Below, piece after piece: positions 1 to 5,887 of a DNA stretch of 6,097 bases (its first letter is position 1; each line of letters starts with the position of its first letter). The DNA comes from Bacteroidota bacterium (GTDB lineage Bacteria > Bacteroidota > Bacteroidia > Bacteroidales > CAJPTX01): the NCBI GenBank assembly GCA_002748015.1, contig PDRH01000102.1, positions 1 to 6,097 of the forward strand, in the 5' to 3' direction. The translations under genes and the position numbers were made by a program. Under the pieces are notes generated by a model. It saw only the letters and a program-made list of their open reading frames with translations. It had not been told where the DNA came from and made no database searches.

Positions 1-68
1 CCCATCTGCCGCATCACGGCATCCACTAGCTCCTTGCTTATCGGCGCGTTTACACCAGTAGTGTCCAT
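1..68 (-). CDS. N-terminal fragment of an unidentified protein (cut by left edge)
   Basis: Only the first 22 complete codons are visible: MDTTGVNAPISKELVDAVMR, then QM, then a cut codon. The ATG at 66-68 is the natural start because an in-frame TAG lies four codons upstream (78-80). AAAAGG lies just before the ATG, a weak ribosome-binding site. Residues from about 9 to 22 look like an amphipathic helix, with protein-like composition, unlike the overlapping frame that opens at 108. The PISKELVD style reminds me of the N-terminus of some Bacteroidetes PLP-dependent class I/II aminotransferases, but that is an impression from memory and too short to rely on. The gene is separated from tilS by 441 bases of AT-rich DNA, so it probably has its own promoter and is not part of the nusB-tilS operon. 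Confidence 0.55.
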   Translation of the reverse strand, partial: MDTTGVNAPISKELVDAVMRQM

Positions 69-375
69 TGACCTTTTCTACATTACGATTTTGCTCCTCA
101 CCCTCCATCGCCTCTCCCTCCTGATTTTCTCGCAACAATATTAGCAAGAAAAATCACTACCCCTCCAAACAGCTTGACCCGTAATGCCTATTTATACGGC
201 TTGAAAAGAGAAGAACAGCATTAAATAGCTAGAAAACAAACGATTAGACCAAGAATCTAGCGGAATACCTCTTCCTGGCAAATCGGCAATCTTAATCTAG
301 AACAAACAACGGACAAGGAGGGGTGTAGGAAAACGAAATGGAGTATAAAAGGCTGGTTATCAATATGAAATATGC

Positions 376-394
376 TAATCCAACTTCTGGATTA
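376..394 (-). terminator. Small inverted repeat, possible weak terminator after tilS
   Basis: A perfect 7-bp inverted repeat, TAATCCA and TGGATTA, encloses a 5-base loop. It lies 116 bases beyond the tilS stop in the direction of transcription. The stem is AT-rich and is followed on the minus strand by GCATATTTCATATT, not a clean run of T. It is a poor intrinsic terminator but the only clear perfect stem in the intergenic region. It could equally be a protein-binding site or chance. Confidence 0.25.
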
Positions 395-475
395 TAGTCT
401 TTCTACATCGTCTTCACGTCTGCAACTAGAAGCCAAAAGTGCCGCTAAGCATAGAGCCTCCCCCTCCAATGGCTA

Positions 476-498
476 CCCCGTCCCTCCCCCTGCCCCCC
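476..498 (-). other. G-quadruplex-type sequence just downstream of tilS
   Basis: Read on the minus strand, four G runs of 6, 5, 3 and 4 are separated by spacers of 2, 1 and 2 bases. This meets the usual four-run, short-loop pattern for a G-quadruplex. It starts 11 bases after the tilS stop codon, so it would be in the 3' untranslated part of the operon transcript. The pattern is seen directly; folding and any effect on transcript ending or stability are inference. Confidence 0.5.
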
Positions 499-509
499 GC
501 CTGCTACCG

Positions 510-1937
510 CTACGCCCCCTCGCTACGAGGACTTTCGACCCTACCCAGCAGCAGGAGTCGCCTCGTACCAGCGCTAACCGCCGCCCAGTCGGCAATGTGC
601 CCAGTCGCCAGAACGCAGGCTATCCGTTCACCAGCAACCAGCACCTCAGCTGCAGTACGTCGCTCCCCGCTGATACGCCGATCCGTCAGGTAGTCAGAAA
701 GCTTCTTCGACCGCCCCCCCATACCCAGCGGGTAGAACCTATCCCCAGCACGCCAGCGACGAACGCTCAGCGGGAAGCCCACCCGATCCGCATCCATCGC
801 AAGCGCCCCATCGCTCGCCAGCTGCCGCCAATCCCCACCATCTGCCAGAACAACCACACGAAACTCAAGATGCGCCCAGCTACCCTCCGCAGGTATTTCC
901 ACCGTCTCCCCGCCAGCCAGCAGAGGCTCTACCGATAGCACCCCCCTGTTCATCACGGCACGATACCCCACGCCCTCCACGCCTCTACCGGTCTGCGCCC
1001 TATCCCCCACCATCCGTAGTACATCATCCACCTGCCCAGCCGAAAAACCCAATGAGGCCAATCGTTCCCTCAACCAGAAGCGAGCCAAACCCTCATGCTC
1101 CAGGTAGGCCCTCGTCGTAAGGCCGAAGGAAAAACCACCCCCAGCGGCAATAGGTCCAAATACCCCCTCACTTTCAGCACGCAGAGTCTCATGGGCCTCA
1201 CGTGCATAGCGCGCAGAACTAGCCAAGTGATCTACAGCCAGGGGGTTCACCCGCTCCAGCATGGGTAGCACCTCATGGCGAAGGTAGTTACGGGTATACA
1301 CCCGCTGCGCATTCGTCTGGTCATCGCGGTACGGCACCCCCAGCTCAGCGCACCACGCATCGATATCCCTACGGGGCAAGCACAGCAACGGACGCACCAC
1401 CCGACCGTTCCGTAGCGGTATCCCCTTCATGCCCGAAATGCCCGCCCCACGGGCCATGTTGAATAGCACCGTCTCCGCCTGGTCCTGCTGATGGTGCGCA
1501 GTCGCAATGCGGGTATAGCCATGCTCCACGGCAAGCTCCTCAAACCAGGCGTAGCGTAGACTACGAGCGGCCTCCTCTATCGACATACGCCCACGCTTAG
1601 CATATTCCAACGTATCGAACCCAATGCTATGCAAACGAAGCCCCCGCGCCTCGCAGTAGCCACGCACCAACTCCTCATCCCCATCCGACTCCTCGCCCCG
1701 TAGCCCAAAATTGCAATGCGCAACGGCCAGAGGGCAAACCCGCAAACGCTCGGCCATCGATAGCAGGGCCATAGAATCTCGCCCACCGCTCACCGTCAGG
1801 AGCAGCCGATCCCCCACCCCGAACAGCCCATGCTGCTCCACGAAGGCACGGACCGTATTCAAAATGCGTAGCCCCACCCCCGGAATCAACCGATGCCCAC
1901 CGCTGGCACTAGAAGAATACAAGCCCTCACCCTCCAT
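510..1937 (-). CDS. tilS: tRNA(Ile)-lysidine synthase TilS
   Basis: TilS uses ATP to attach lysine to C34 of the CAU-anticodon tRNA-Ile, so that it reads AUA and is charged with isoleucine. The protein is 475 residues, a normal full length. The N-type ATP pyrophosphatase domain has the PP-loop SGGRDS at 50-55, a HCNFGLRGEESD segment near 74-85 matching the family's H-N-H-x-L-R region, AHHQQDQAETVL near 147-158, and a DDQTN...YTRNYLRH stretch near 205-221. The C-terminal TilS domain is visible at about 390-435 (RRWRAGDRFYPLG, then KKLSDYLTDRR). The ATG at 1937 is 4 bases after the stop of the upstream TerB/J gene, which suggests coupled translation. About 20 residues precede the usual family N-terminus (near LRILNTVRAF), so a GTG or TTG start near codons 17-21 is possible. 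A G7 run lies at 714-720. It is the last gene of the operon and is expected to be essential. Confidence 0.95.
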   Translation of the reverse strand: MEGEGLYSSSASGGHRLIPGVGLRILNTVRAFVEQHGLFGVGDRLLLTVSGGRDSMALLSMAERLRVCPLAVAHCNFGLRGEESDGDEELVRGYCEARGLRLHSIGFDTLEYAKRGRMSIEEAARSLRYAWFEELAVEHGYTRIATAHHQQDQAETVLFNMARGAGISGMKGIPLRNGRVVRPLLCLPRRDIDAWCAELGVPYRDDQTNAQRVYTRNYLRHEVLPMLERVNPLAVDHLASSARYAREAHETLRAESEGVFGPIAAGGGFSFGLTTRAYLEHEGLARFWLRERLASLGFSAGQVDDVLRMVGDRAQTGRGVEGVGYRAVMNRGVLSVEPLLAGGETVEIPAEGSWAHLEFRVVVLADGGDWRQLASDGALAMDADRVGFPLSVRRWRAGDRFYPLGMGGRSKKLSDYLTDRRISGERRTAAEVLVAGERIACVLATGHIADWAAVSAGTRRLLLLGRVESPRSEGA

Positions 1938-1941
1938 GGCC

Positions 1942-2745
1942 CTACTTCATGCCCCGCTGCTTGCTGATCGCCTCGTAGGCCTCATTTATCTCTTTGAACT
2001 TCTCGCTCGCCTCCCGCTGCTCGGCCTCCGAGCTGGTGCTGAAGCGATCTGGATGCCACTTCATCGCCAGCTTCCGGTAGGTCTTACGAATCTCAGCGTC
2101 CGAAGCGCTAGCATCCACCCCCAGCACCTTGTAGTAATCCGTGGATGGCCGCGAATAGCCACCAGCACCTCCAGAGTAGCCGCCACCCCGCGAATTCCAC
2201 CCACCCCCGGAGTACTGCCCAGCCCCCACGCCTATGGCCATGGCGATTTGCTCCAGCAGCTGCTTCTCGCTCGGAGCGGTAAACCCATCAGCCTGCGAGA
2301 GACCATAGAGTACCCCCATCAGGTGCTGGCGCTGTACCGGTGAGTACGACAGACGGATCTGCATGCAAGCCTGCTGCACAGGAAGAGGGCCACGGAGCAA
2401 ATCACGCATTTCCAGCAGCATATCGGCCGCCTGCTCCTGCCCAAAATTCTGCGTTAGGAAATTCCGAACGTAATCCAGCTCTGATCGCATTACCCGGCCA
2501 TCGGCCTTCATCACTGCGGCCAGCAGTACGAGGATGGGAAAGGCGCCAGTCCCCCGAGCCCCCCCCCCGGTGCTACGTGCACCCGAGTTCGCCTCCTCCG
2601 AGGCACGCCGCAGACGGTGCACAAAGCTCGCTATCATAACAAACCCCAGAATCGGTAGCAGCAGCAAGGCATAGGGCCCCAAAAAGCCCCAGAGCAAAAC
2701 AAGGACCAGCAGTGAGGCCAGACACCCGAAATCATTACTCCGCAT
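1942..2745 (-). CDS. Membrane-anchored TerB-domain and J-domain protein (DjlA-like layout)
   Basis: This 267-residue protein has three parts. A hydrophobic N-terminus (about 8-43) could form one or two membrane segments. A TerB-like helical domain follows at about 68-172, with the paired acidic motifs KADGRVMRSE (80-89) and QADGFTAPSE (151-160). A Gly/Ser/Tyr-rich linker (about 173-200) leads to a C-terminal J domain (203-262) with the HPD motif at 231-233. The order membrane segment, TerB, J domain and the length resemble E. coli DjlA, a membrane co-chaperone that stimulates DnaK, so a similar role at the inner face of the membrane is likely. The sequences are not close enough for me to use that name. 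The ATG lies inside the end of coaE (11-base overlap), and the TAG is 4 bases before tilS. A G10 run encodes Gly60-Gly62 and the first base of Ala63, in the first linker. Confidence 0.88.
   Translation of the reverse strand: MRSNDFGCLASLLVLVLLWGFLGPYALLLLPILGFVMIASFVHRLRRASEEANSGARSTGGGARGTGAFPILVLLAAVMKADGRVMRSELDYVRNFLTQNFGQEQAADMLLEMRDLLRGPLPVQQACMQIRLSYSPVQRQHLMGVLYGLSQADGFTAPSEKQLLEQIAMAIGVGAGQYSGGGWNSRGGGYSGGAGGYSRPSTDYYKVLGVDASASDAEIRKTYRKLAMKWHPDRFSTSSEAEQREASEKFKEINEAYEAISKQRGMK
2559..2568 (-). repeat. G10 homopolymer inside the TerB/J-domain gene
   Basis: Ten consecutive C on the plus strand give ten G in the coding strand, with a further G5 run at 2551-2555. The run falls in the low-complexity linker between the membrane segment and the TerB domain. 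Loss of one G would bring a TGA into frame at 2511-2513 after about 77 residues. Gain of one would also end the protein early, at about 114 residues. Either way the J domain is lost. Confidence 0.85.
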
Positions 2746-3325
2746 GCCTCAAAGAGCTTAGGGCCGCCACGATGGCCCAGTCTATATTCCCCGTCCCATC
2801 GTTCTCCACAGTAGCATCCGCTATGCGCAAATACGCCTCCTCCCCCGCCTGCGAACGCATCCTTGCCCGAACCTGCTCCAGATCCACCCCGTCCCGTCGC
2901 TGTACACGCTCCTCCCTAAGCGCCTCAGGAGCCGTAACCACCACCACCCTATCCAGCACCCCACGCCAGGCTATCTGCGGCAGGAGAGCCGACTCCATGA
3001 ACACAAAACCGGCCTCCCCCTGCTCAGTTGCAAAGCGGTCAAAATCCGCCAGCACAGCCGGATGAATCAAACCGTTAAGCCCCTCCAGCAAGGACCTATC
3101 AGAAAACACCCGCTGCGCAACCCATGCCCTATTGTACGCCCCATCCTCCCCAAAGGCCTCCTCACCCAGCAACGACCGTATATCGTCGCGAAGCGAAGCA
3201 CTCCGGGCCACCAACGCCTTCGCCTCCCTATCCGCATCATAGACGGAAAAACCCATGGCCACCAAACGCCCAGCAACGTAGCTCTTACCGCAACCGATTG
3301 GCCCTGTTATACCCACTCGTAGCAT
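2735..3325 (-). CDS. coaE: Dephospho-CoA kinase CoaE
   Basis: CoaE phosphorylates the ribose 3'-hydroxyl of dephospho-CoA with ATP, the last step of coenzyme A synthesis, in the cytoplasm. The 196-residue length is typical. The Walker A loop GPIGCGKS is at 8-15. The family's DAD motif appears as YDADREAK at 29-36, the conserved IHP at 87-89, and an ESALLPQ segment at 111-117 where relatives have a hydrophobic strand and loop. The lid-type ERVQRRDG is at 139-146, and the C-terminal RMRSQ...RIADATVENDGT at about 155-178 matches the family's R-x-D-x-x-I-x-N-x-G ending. The ATG at 3325 places the P-loop at the expected distance from the N-terminus. It starts 21 bases after the YbbR-protein stop, preceded by GGAGGGGG, and overlaps the next gene by 11 bases. 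Confidence 0.95.
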   Translation of the reverse strand: MLRVGITGPIGCGKSYVAGRLVAMGFSVYDADREAKALVARSASLRDDIRSLLGEEAFGEDGAYNRAWVAQRVFSDRSLLEGLNGLIHPAVLADFDRFATEQGEAGFVFMESALLPQIAWRGVLDRVVVVTAPEALREERVQRRDGVDLEQVRARMRSQAGEEAYLRIADATVENDGTGNIDWAIVAALSSLRHAE

Positions 3326-3346
3326 AATGCCCCCTCCATCCTGATT

Positions 3347-4360
3347 TTAGTACCGACTCGTAACGATTGACCCCACCACCGAAGGCGTGATCTCCACACC
3401 GATGACCCCCTTAGGCAAACGACCAACCTGGACAATGTAGCGACCATCCATGGCATAGGGCGAGAACTCGCAGTAGAGATCTATATCCTTCGCCGCCAAG
3501 CGCCGATAGCTCCCCAGCTCCACCGCGCAGCGAACGCTGACCGTCTTCGGCAGCAAATCCACCGCCAGGCTATCCGGTACGCCCACAGCACGCAGCTCCA
3601 CCTCCAGCTCCTTCTGGGTAAACTCGCTTACCGGAATGCGAACCGAAACCTCACCCACCTCCATATCCAGCTCAGAGGCCAAGGGCAAAAGGCGCACCAC
3701 GCTGTCGAAGGACTCACGCAGCTCGCCCAGATCGGCAGACACCGTAACCACCGAATCCAAGCCCTCCAGCTCAGCCCTCGGCCCCTCCACCCAGAGGCTA
3801 TCCGGCGCCAACTCCAGTGGACCCACCGCCACATGCTGCGATGCCAGCCGGTAGCTCAGCTGCGAACGAACCGGCAAGCGCCGCCGGGCCAAGGGGCTAA
3901 ACTCGCAGCTTATCGAATCCGTGAGCACCGACTCCAGCACCAGCCCGCTCGGGAGCTGAGGGCCAAAGAGGGCCGCCATCTGTATCCGATTCAGCACCCC
4001 ACGGCCAGCAGACCGCCGGGTGTATGCATCAGCCCCCCCCAGGTCGACCTCAAAGGGCTGCTCGCTCGAAAAGGCCTTAAACTCCAAAAGGGTATGGCCA
4101 CGCCCACGAAGGCGCAACCATACCTGACGCGAAGGATCCCCCACCAGAAGAGCACCCTTCGGATGCCCCTCCAGACGGACCCTATGCTTTATATCCACCG
4201 TATACTCATGGCTCAGCTTGGTCAAGTACCAGAGCACGGTAGCCACGAGGACAAACAGGAAGAACATACCCACATCCGCACGGCTACGGAATACCCGTCG
4301 CAGACGACCACCCAGCCCCCCAAAGGGCACTCGCACCGATGTCAGCCGCTCCCTTGCCAT
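3347..4360 (-). CDS. YbbR-domain membrane protein
   Basis: This 337-residue protein has a basic N-terminal tail (Arg-rich, 1-28), one hydrophobic membrane segment at about 31-48 (GMFFLFVLVATVLWYL), and then a long beta-rich region outside the membrane. YbbR-like repeats are recognisable at about 165-250 (with PLELAPDSLWVEGPRAELEG and a later ADLGELRESF) and 252-333 (with VDLLPKTVSVRC); an earlier, more divergent one may lie at about 52-160. In Firmicutes the YbbR protein CdaR regulates the cyclic di-AMP synthase next to it. Here no such synthase gene is adjacent; the neighbours are yajC and coaE, an order I associate with Bacteroidetes, so the role is unknown. Topology predicts a periplasmic location. 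A G8 run (4033-4040) encodes Gly108-Gly109 and part of Ala110. The ATG at 4360 is 89 bases after the yajC stop. Confidence 0.85.
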   Translation of the reverse strand: MARERLTSVRVPFGGLGGRLRRVFRSRADVGMFFLFVLVATVLWYLTKLSHEYTVDIKHRVRLEGHPKGALLVGDPSRQVWLRLRGRGHTLLEFKAFSSEQPFEVDLGGADAYTRRSAGRGVLNRIQMAALFGPQLPSGLVLESVLTDSISCEFSPLARRRLPVRSQLSYRLASQHVAVGPLELAPDSLWVEGPRAELEGLDSVVTVSADLGELRESFDSVVRLLPLASELDMEVGEVSVRIPVSEFTQKELEVELRAVGVPDSLAVDLLPKTVSVRCAVELGSYRRLAAKDIDLYCEFSPYAMDGRYIVQVGRLPKGVIGVEITPSVVGSIVTSRY

Positions 4361-4449
4361 AAACCTAGCGAAATGGAGAACCGCCCCCTACTACCACCCT
4401 ACCACACACCACGCCGCCAAAAAGGACACACCAAATCCAGAAATACTCT

Positions 4450-4749
4450 CTACACCTCCACGCCGAGCTCCTCGGCATTCCGGTATACAGACGTCTTCAA
4501 CACCCGAATCTTCGTGTCGCCATCAACCTCCACCAGCACGCTATCCCCACGCACCTCGTAGATCTTCCCGATTATCCCACCAGCAACTATCACCGTATTA
4601 CCCTTCGCGAGCTCCGCCTGGAACTTCTTCAGCTGCTTCTGCCGCTTCATCTGCGGACGAATCATGAATAGGTAGAACACCAGAATCATCAGCAGAATCA
4701 TCACGATAGAACCTATCGCACTCCCGCTGCCCGCCTGTAGTAGTAACAT
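4450..4749 (-). CDS. yajC: Preprotein translocase auxiliary subunit YajC
   Basis: YajC is a small inner-membrane protein that associates with SecDF and the SecYEG translocon; it is usually not essential. The 99-residue length is typical. A single membrane helix lies at about 12-30 and runs into the family signature FMIRPQMKRQKQLKKF (28-43). It is followed by the conserved cytoplasmic region with GNTVIVAGGIIGKIYEV (50-66) and DTKIRVLKTSV (78-88). The short stretch before the helix (MLLLQAGSGSA) is normal for Bacteroidetes members. It is separated by 104 bases from nusB and 89 bases from the YbbR gene, the two widest gaps within the operon. The first gap holds a strong hairpin, so its level may be set partly apart from nusB. 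Confidence 0.95.
   Translation of the reverse strand: MLLLQAGSGSAIGSIVMILLMILVFYLFMIRPQMKRQKQLKKFQAELAKGNTVIVAGGIIGKIYEVRGDSVLVEVDGDTKIRVLKTSVYRNAEELGVEV
4450..4749 (-). promoter_or_regulatory. No Shine-Dalgarno site seen before yajC
   Basis: The bases before the ATG (minus strand, GTAAAAGAAGATAAGAG) are A-rich, with no GGAGG. This is typical of Bacteroidetes, where A-rich leaders often replace Shine-Dalgarno pairing. It supports the lineage assignment and gives no reason to move the start. The evidence lies at 4750-4766; the span given is the gene it governs. Confidence 0.3.
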
Positions 4750-4814
4750 CTCTTATCTTCTTTTACTGTTAAACGTTTCCCTTTCGGTATATGCACGCCC
4801 ACCGGCGCGCTCCA

Positions 4815-4850
4815 TGCCCCGCCTAGCAGGTTTACCCCCTGCGGCGGGCA
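4815..4850 (-). promoter_or_regulatory. Strong imperfect hairpin between nusB and yajC
   Basis: On the plus strand TGCCCCGCC (4815-4823) pairs with GGCGGGCA (4843-4850) with one bulged C. After an unpaired TA, GCAGG (4826-4830) pairs with CCTGC (4838-4842) around a 7-base loop. This gives about 13 mostly G-C pairs. It starts only 3 bases past the nusB stop in the direction of transcription. No T run follows it on the minus strand, so it is not a standard intrinsic terminator. It may pause polymerase, protect the nusB message end, or partly uncouple yajC from nusB. Confidence 0.6.
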
Positions 4851-4853
4851 AAG

Positions 4854-5801
4854 CTACATCCCTCCTTGCAGACCACGCCCCGTCTTCAGAATCTCACCGG
4901 CCTCAAGCAACCGGTTTACCGTCCTGTCCAGCACACCATTCACGAAGCCAGAACTCGAAGGCGTGCTGAATATACGCGCGATCTCTATGTACTCATTCAT
5001 CGACACCCGGCGCGGAATATTCGTAAACGTAACTATCTCCGCCAGCGCCATCGACATTATCAGCATATCCAGGAACGCCACGCGCTCCGGATCCCACCGG
5101 TGCAGCGACTCGGCTATCCGCTCCTGATTCTCACGGTAGTGCAGCACCGTCTGGCTTAGCAGCTCCTCAGCAAACTCCCAGCTCTCGTAGTCCAGCTTCA
5201 CCGGCACCAGCCGCGTTCCAGCCTCCGTATCCTCGGGCAGCTCGCTCACCATACGGCAAAGCGTATCCAGCACGTAGGTGAACTCAGTCGACCAGAATAT
5301 ATGCGTACCGGAGAGAAAGTCCGGGAGCCAGTCCAGCGACTCCAGCCACTCGTAGAGCGAAAGCACCAGCAGCTTATCATGCGCCCAACCCGTCGCATCA
5401 TCACGCTTGTAATCCTGGTAGAACGGCTGCTCCACCAGCGTATCGTAGATCAGCTCCAGCTCAGTCGGGAAGCTCCGCCAGTCCAGCGAACGCTCCGATG
5501 CATACTCATGCAGAGAAACATTCGCCGACAGGCGCGCCACCACCGCATTGTCCACAAAGCGACGGCTCGGATTGGCATCCTCCTCGCTACGCAGGTACTT
5601 CCGCTGCCGCTGCTCAAGCTGCGAGAGCTCCAGCGAAACCAGGGCCTCCGGGAGCATCGCCAGCAAATGCAGCAAATCGTAGTAACGCCCAACGCTCGCA
5701 CGAAGCCCCTTCAGCGCAACCGGAAGCGAACTCTCCCCCCCGCTGTAGAAACCGTACAGTATCTGCAGCACCTTAACACGTAGCAATCGTCTATTAAGCA
5801 T
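4854..5801 (-). CDS. nusB: Transcription antitermination protein NusB (long Bacteroidetes form)
   Basis: NusB binds boxA RNA together with ribosomal protein S10 (NusE) and keeps RNA polymerase elongating through rRNA operons. The canonical NusB domain is at the C-terminus, about 215-302: DPERVAFLDMLIMSMALAEI (237-256), SMNEYIEIAR (267-276) and FVNGVLD (286-292) are family signatures. The N-terminus MLNRRLLRVKVLQILYG also looks like a NusB start (R-R-x-R-x-x-x-x-x-L-Y). At 315 residues it is about twice the usual 140 or so; the extra helical, Leu-, Trp- and Tyr-rich middle (about 30-210) is, as I recall, normal for Bacteroidetes NusB. Its role is unknown to me. A G7 run (5735-5741) encodes Gly21-Gly22 near the N-terminus. 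It is the first gene of the likely operon, 86 bases after the preceding gene, with a candidate promoter in that gap. Confidence 0.93.
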   Translation of the reverse strand: MLNRRLLRVKVLQILYGFYSGGESSLPVALKGLRASVGRYYDLLHLLAMLPEALVSLELSQLEQRQRKYLRSEEDANPSRRFVDNAVVARLSANVSLHEYASERSLDWRSFPTELELIYDTLVEQPFYQDYKRDDATGWAHDKLLVLSLYEWLESLDWLPDFLSGTHIFWSTEFTYVLDTLCRMVSELPEDTEAGTRLVPVKLDYESWEFAEELLSQTVLHYRENQERIAESLHRWDPERVAFLDMLIMSMALAEIVTFTNIPRRVSMNEYIEIARIFSTPSSSGFVNGVLDRTVNRLLEAGEILKTGRGLQGGM

Positions 5802-5829
5802 CCCTCTTGTAGGCTATAAATTCAAACCG

Positions 5830-5860
5830 CGAAGTTAGACAAAAACGCTTCCCACGCAAA
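5830..5860 (-). promoter_or_regulatory. Candidate Bacteroidetes-type promoter for the nusB operon
   Basis: On the minus strand TTTG (5857-5860) is followed after 19 bases by TAACTTCG (5830-5837). The Bacteroidetes vegetative promoter has TTTG near -33 and TAnnTTTG near -7, so this fits with one mismatch and the usual spacing. Transcription would start near 5825, giving a leader of about 20-25 bases before the nusB ATG. It lies in the short gap after the previous gene, as expected for an operon promoter. Confidence 0.4.
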
Positions 5861-5887
5861 CCAGCCGCCGCCCGACCAGCAAAAAGG

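Larger units (their letters stand above)
69..509. other. AT-rich intergenic region between tilS and the left-edge gene
   Basis: This 441-base stretch holds no convincing gene on either strand. It is clearly richer in A and T than the flanking coding sequence, especially at 120-400. In transcription order (minus strand) it contains a G-rich run just past the tilS stop (476-498), a 7-bp inverted repeat (376-394), three CTAGAA sites (426-431, 297-302, 229-234) and a purine-rich tract at 95-122 before the left-edge gene. It should hold the end of the tilS transcript and the promoter of the left-edge gene. A weak Bacteroidetes-type promoter can be drawn on the minus strand: TTTG, 22 bases, then TAATATTG at about 134-141. 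The spacing is longer than the usual 19 or so and there is one mismatch, so I do not list it separately. Confidence 0.6.

Noticed and set aside
1..108. An open minus-strand frame starting at the ATG at 106-108 (MEGEEQNRNVEK...) and running off the left edge.
   Set aside because: It overlaps the 1-68 gene in another frame, and the residues after about 16 (CKRADKQGASGCRDAADG) look like an out-of-frame reading. The frame starting at 68 is much more protein-like.
96..108. A 13-base match (CCTCACCCTCCAT) shared with the tilS start region at 1925-1937, and TCCTGATTTT shared between 119-128 and 3339-3348.
   Set aside because: CCCTCCA recurs many times across the window, inside and outside genes, because GGAGGG is common in the coding strand here. 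The shared stretches look like composition, not a dispersed repeat.
391..397. A perfect TATAAT on the minus strand within the inverted repeat after tilS.
   Set aside because: There is no TTGACA-like element at 16-18 bases upstream, and Bacteroidetes do not rely on the E. coli-type -10 box.
426..452. An 8-codon minus-strand frame (MLSGTFGF) after a GGAGGGGGAGG stretch, possibly a leader peptide.
   Set aside because: It is too short to judge, has no conserved or regulatory codon pattern, and lies far from the next gene's start.
372..938. Long plus-strand open frames such as 372-938, 1711-2343, 3833-4561 and 5301-5783.
   Set aside because: They lie antisense to well-recognised minus-strand genes, are rich in Pro, Arg, Ser and Thr, and show no domain. 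They are shadows of GC-rich genes.
4360..4367. TAGGTTTA before the YbbR-protein start, resembling a TAnnTTTG promoter element.
   Set aside because: It touches the start codon, so transcription would begin inside the gene, and no TTTG sits at the right distance upstream.
5860..5887. GC-rich sequence after the right-edge gene's stop, looked at as a terminator.
   Set aside because: It holds a direct repeat of GCTGG but no stem of useful length followed by a T run.
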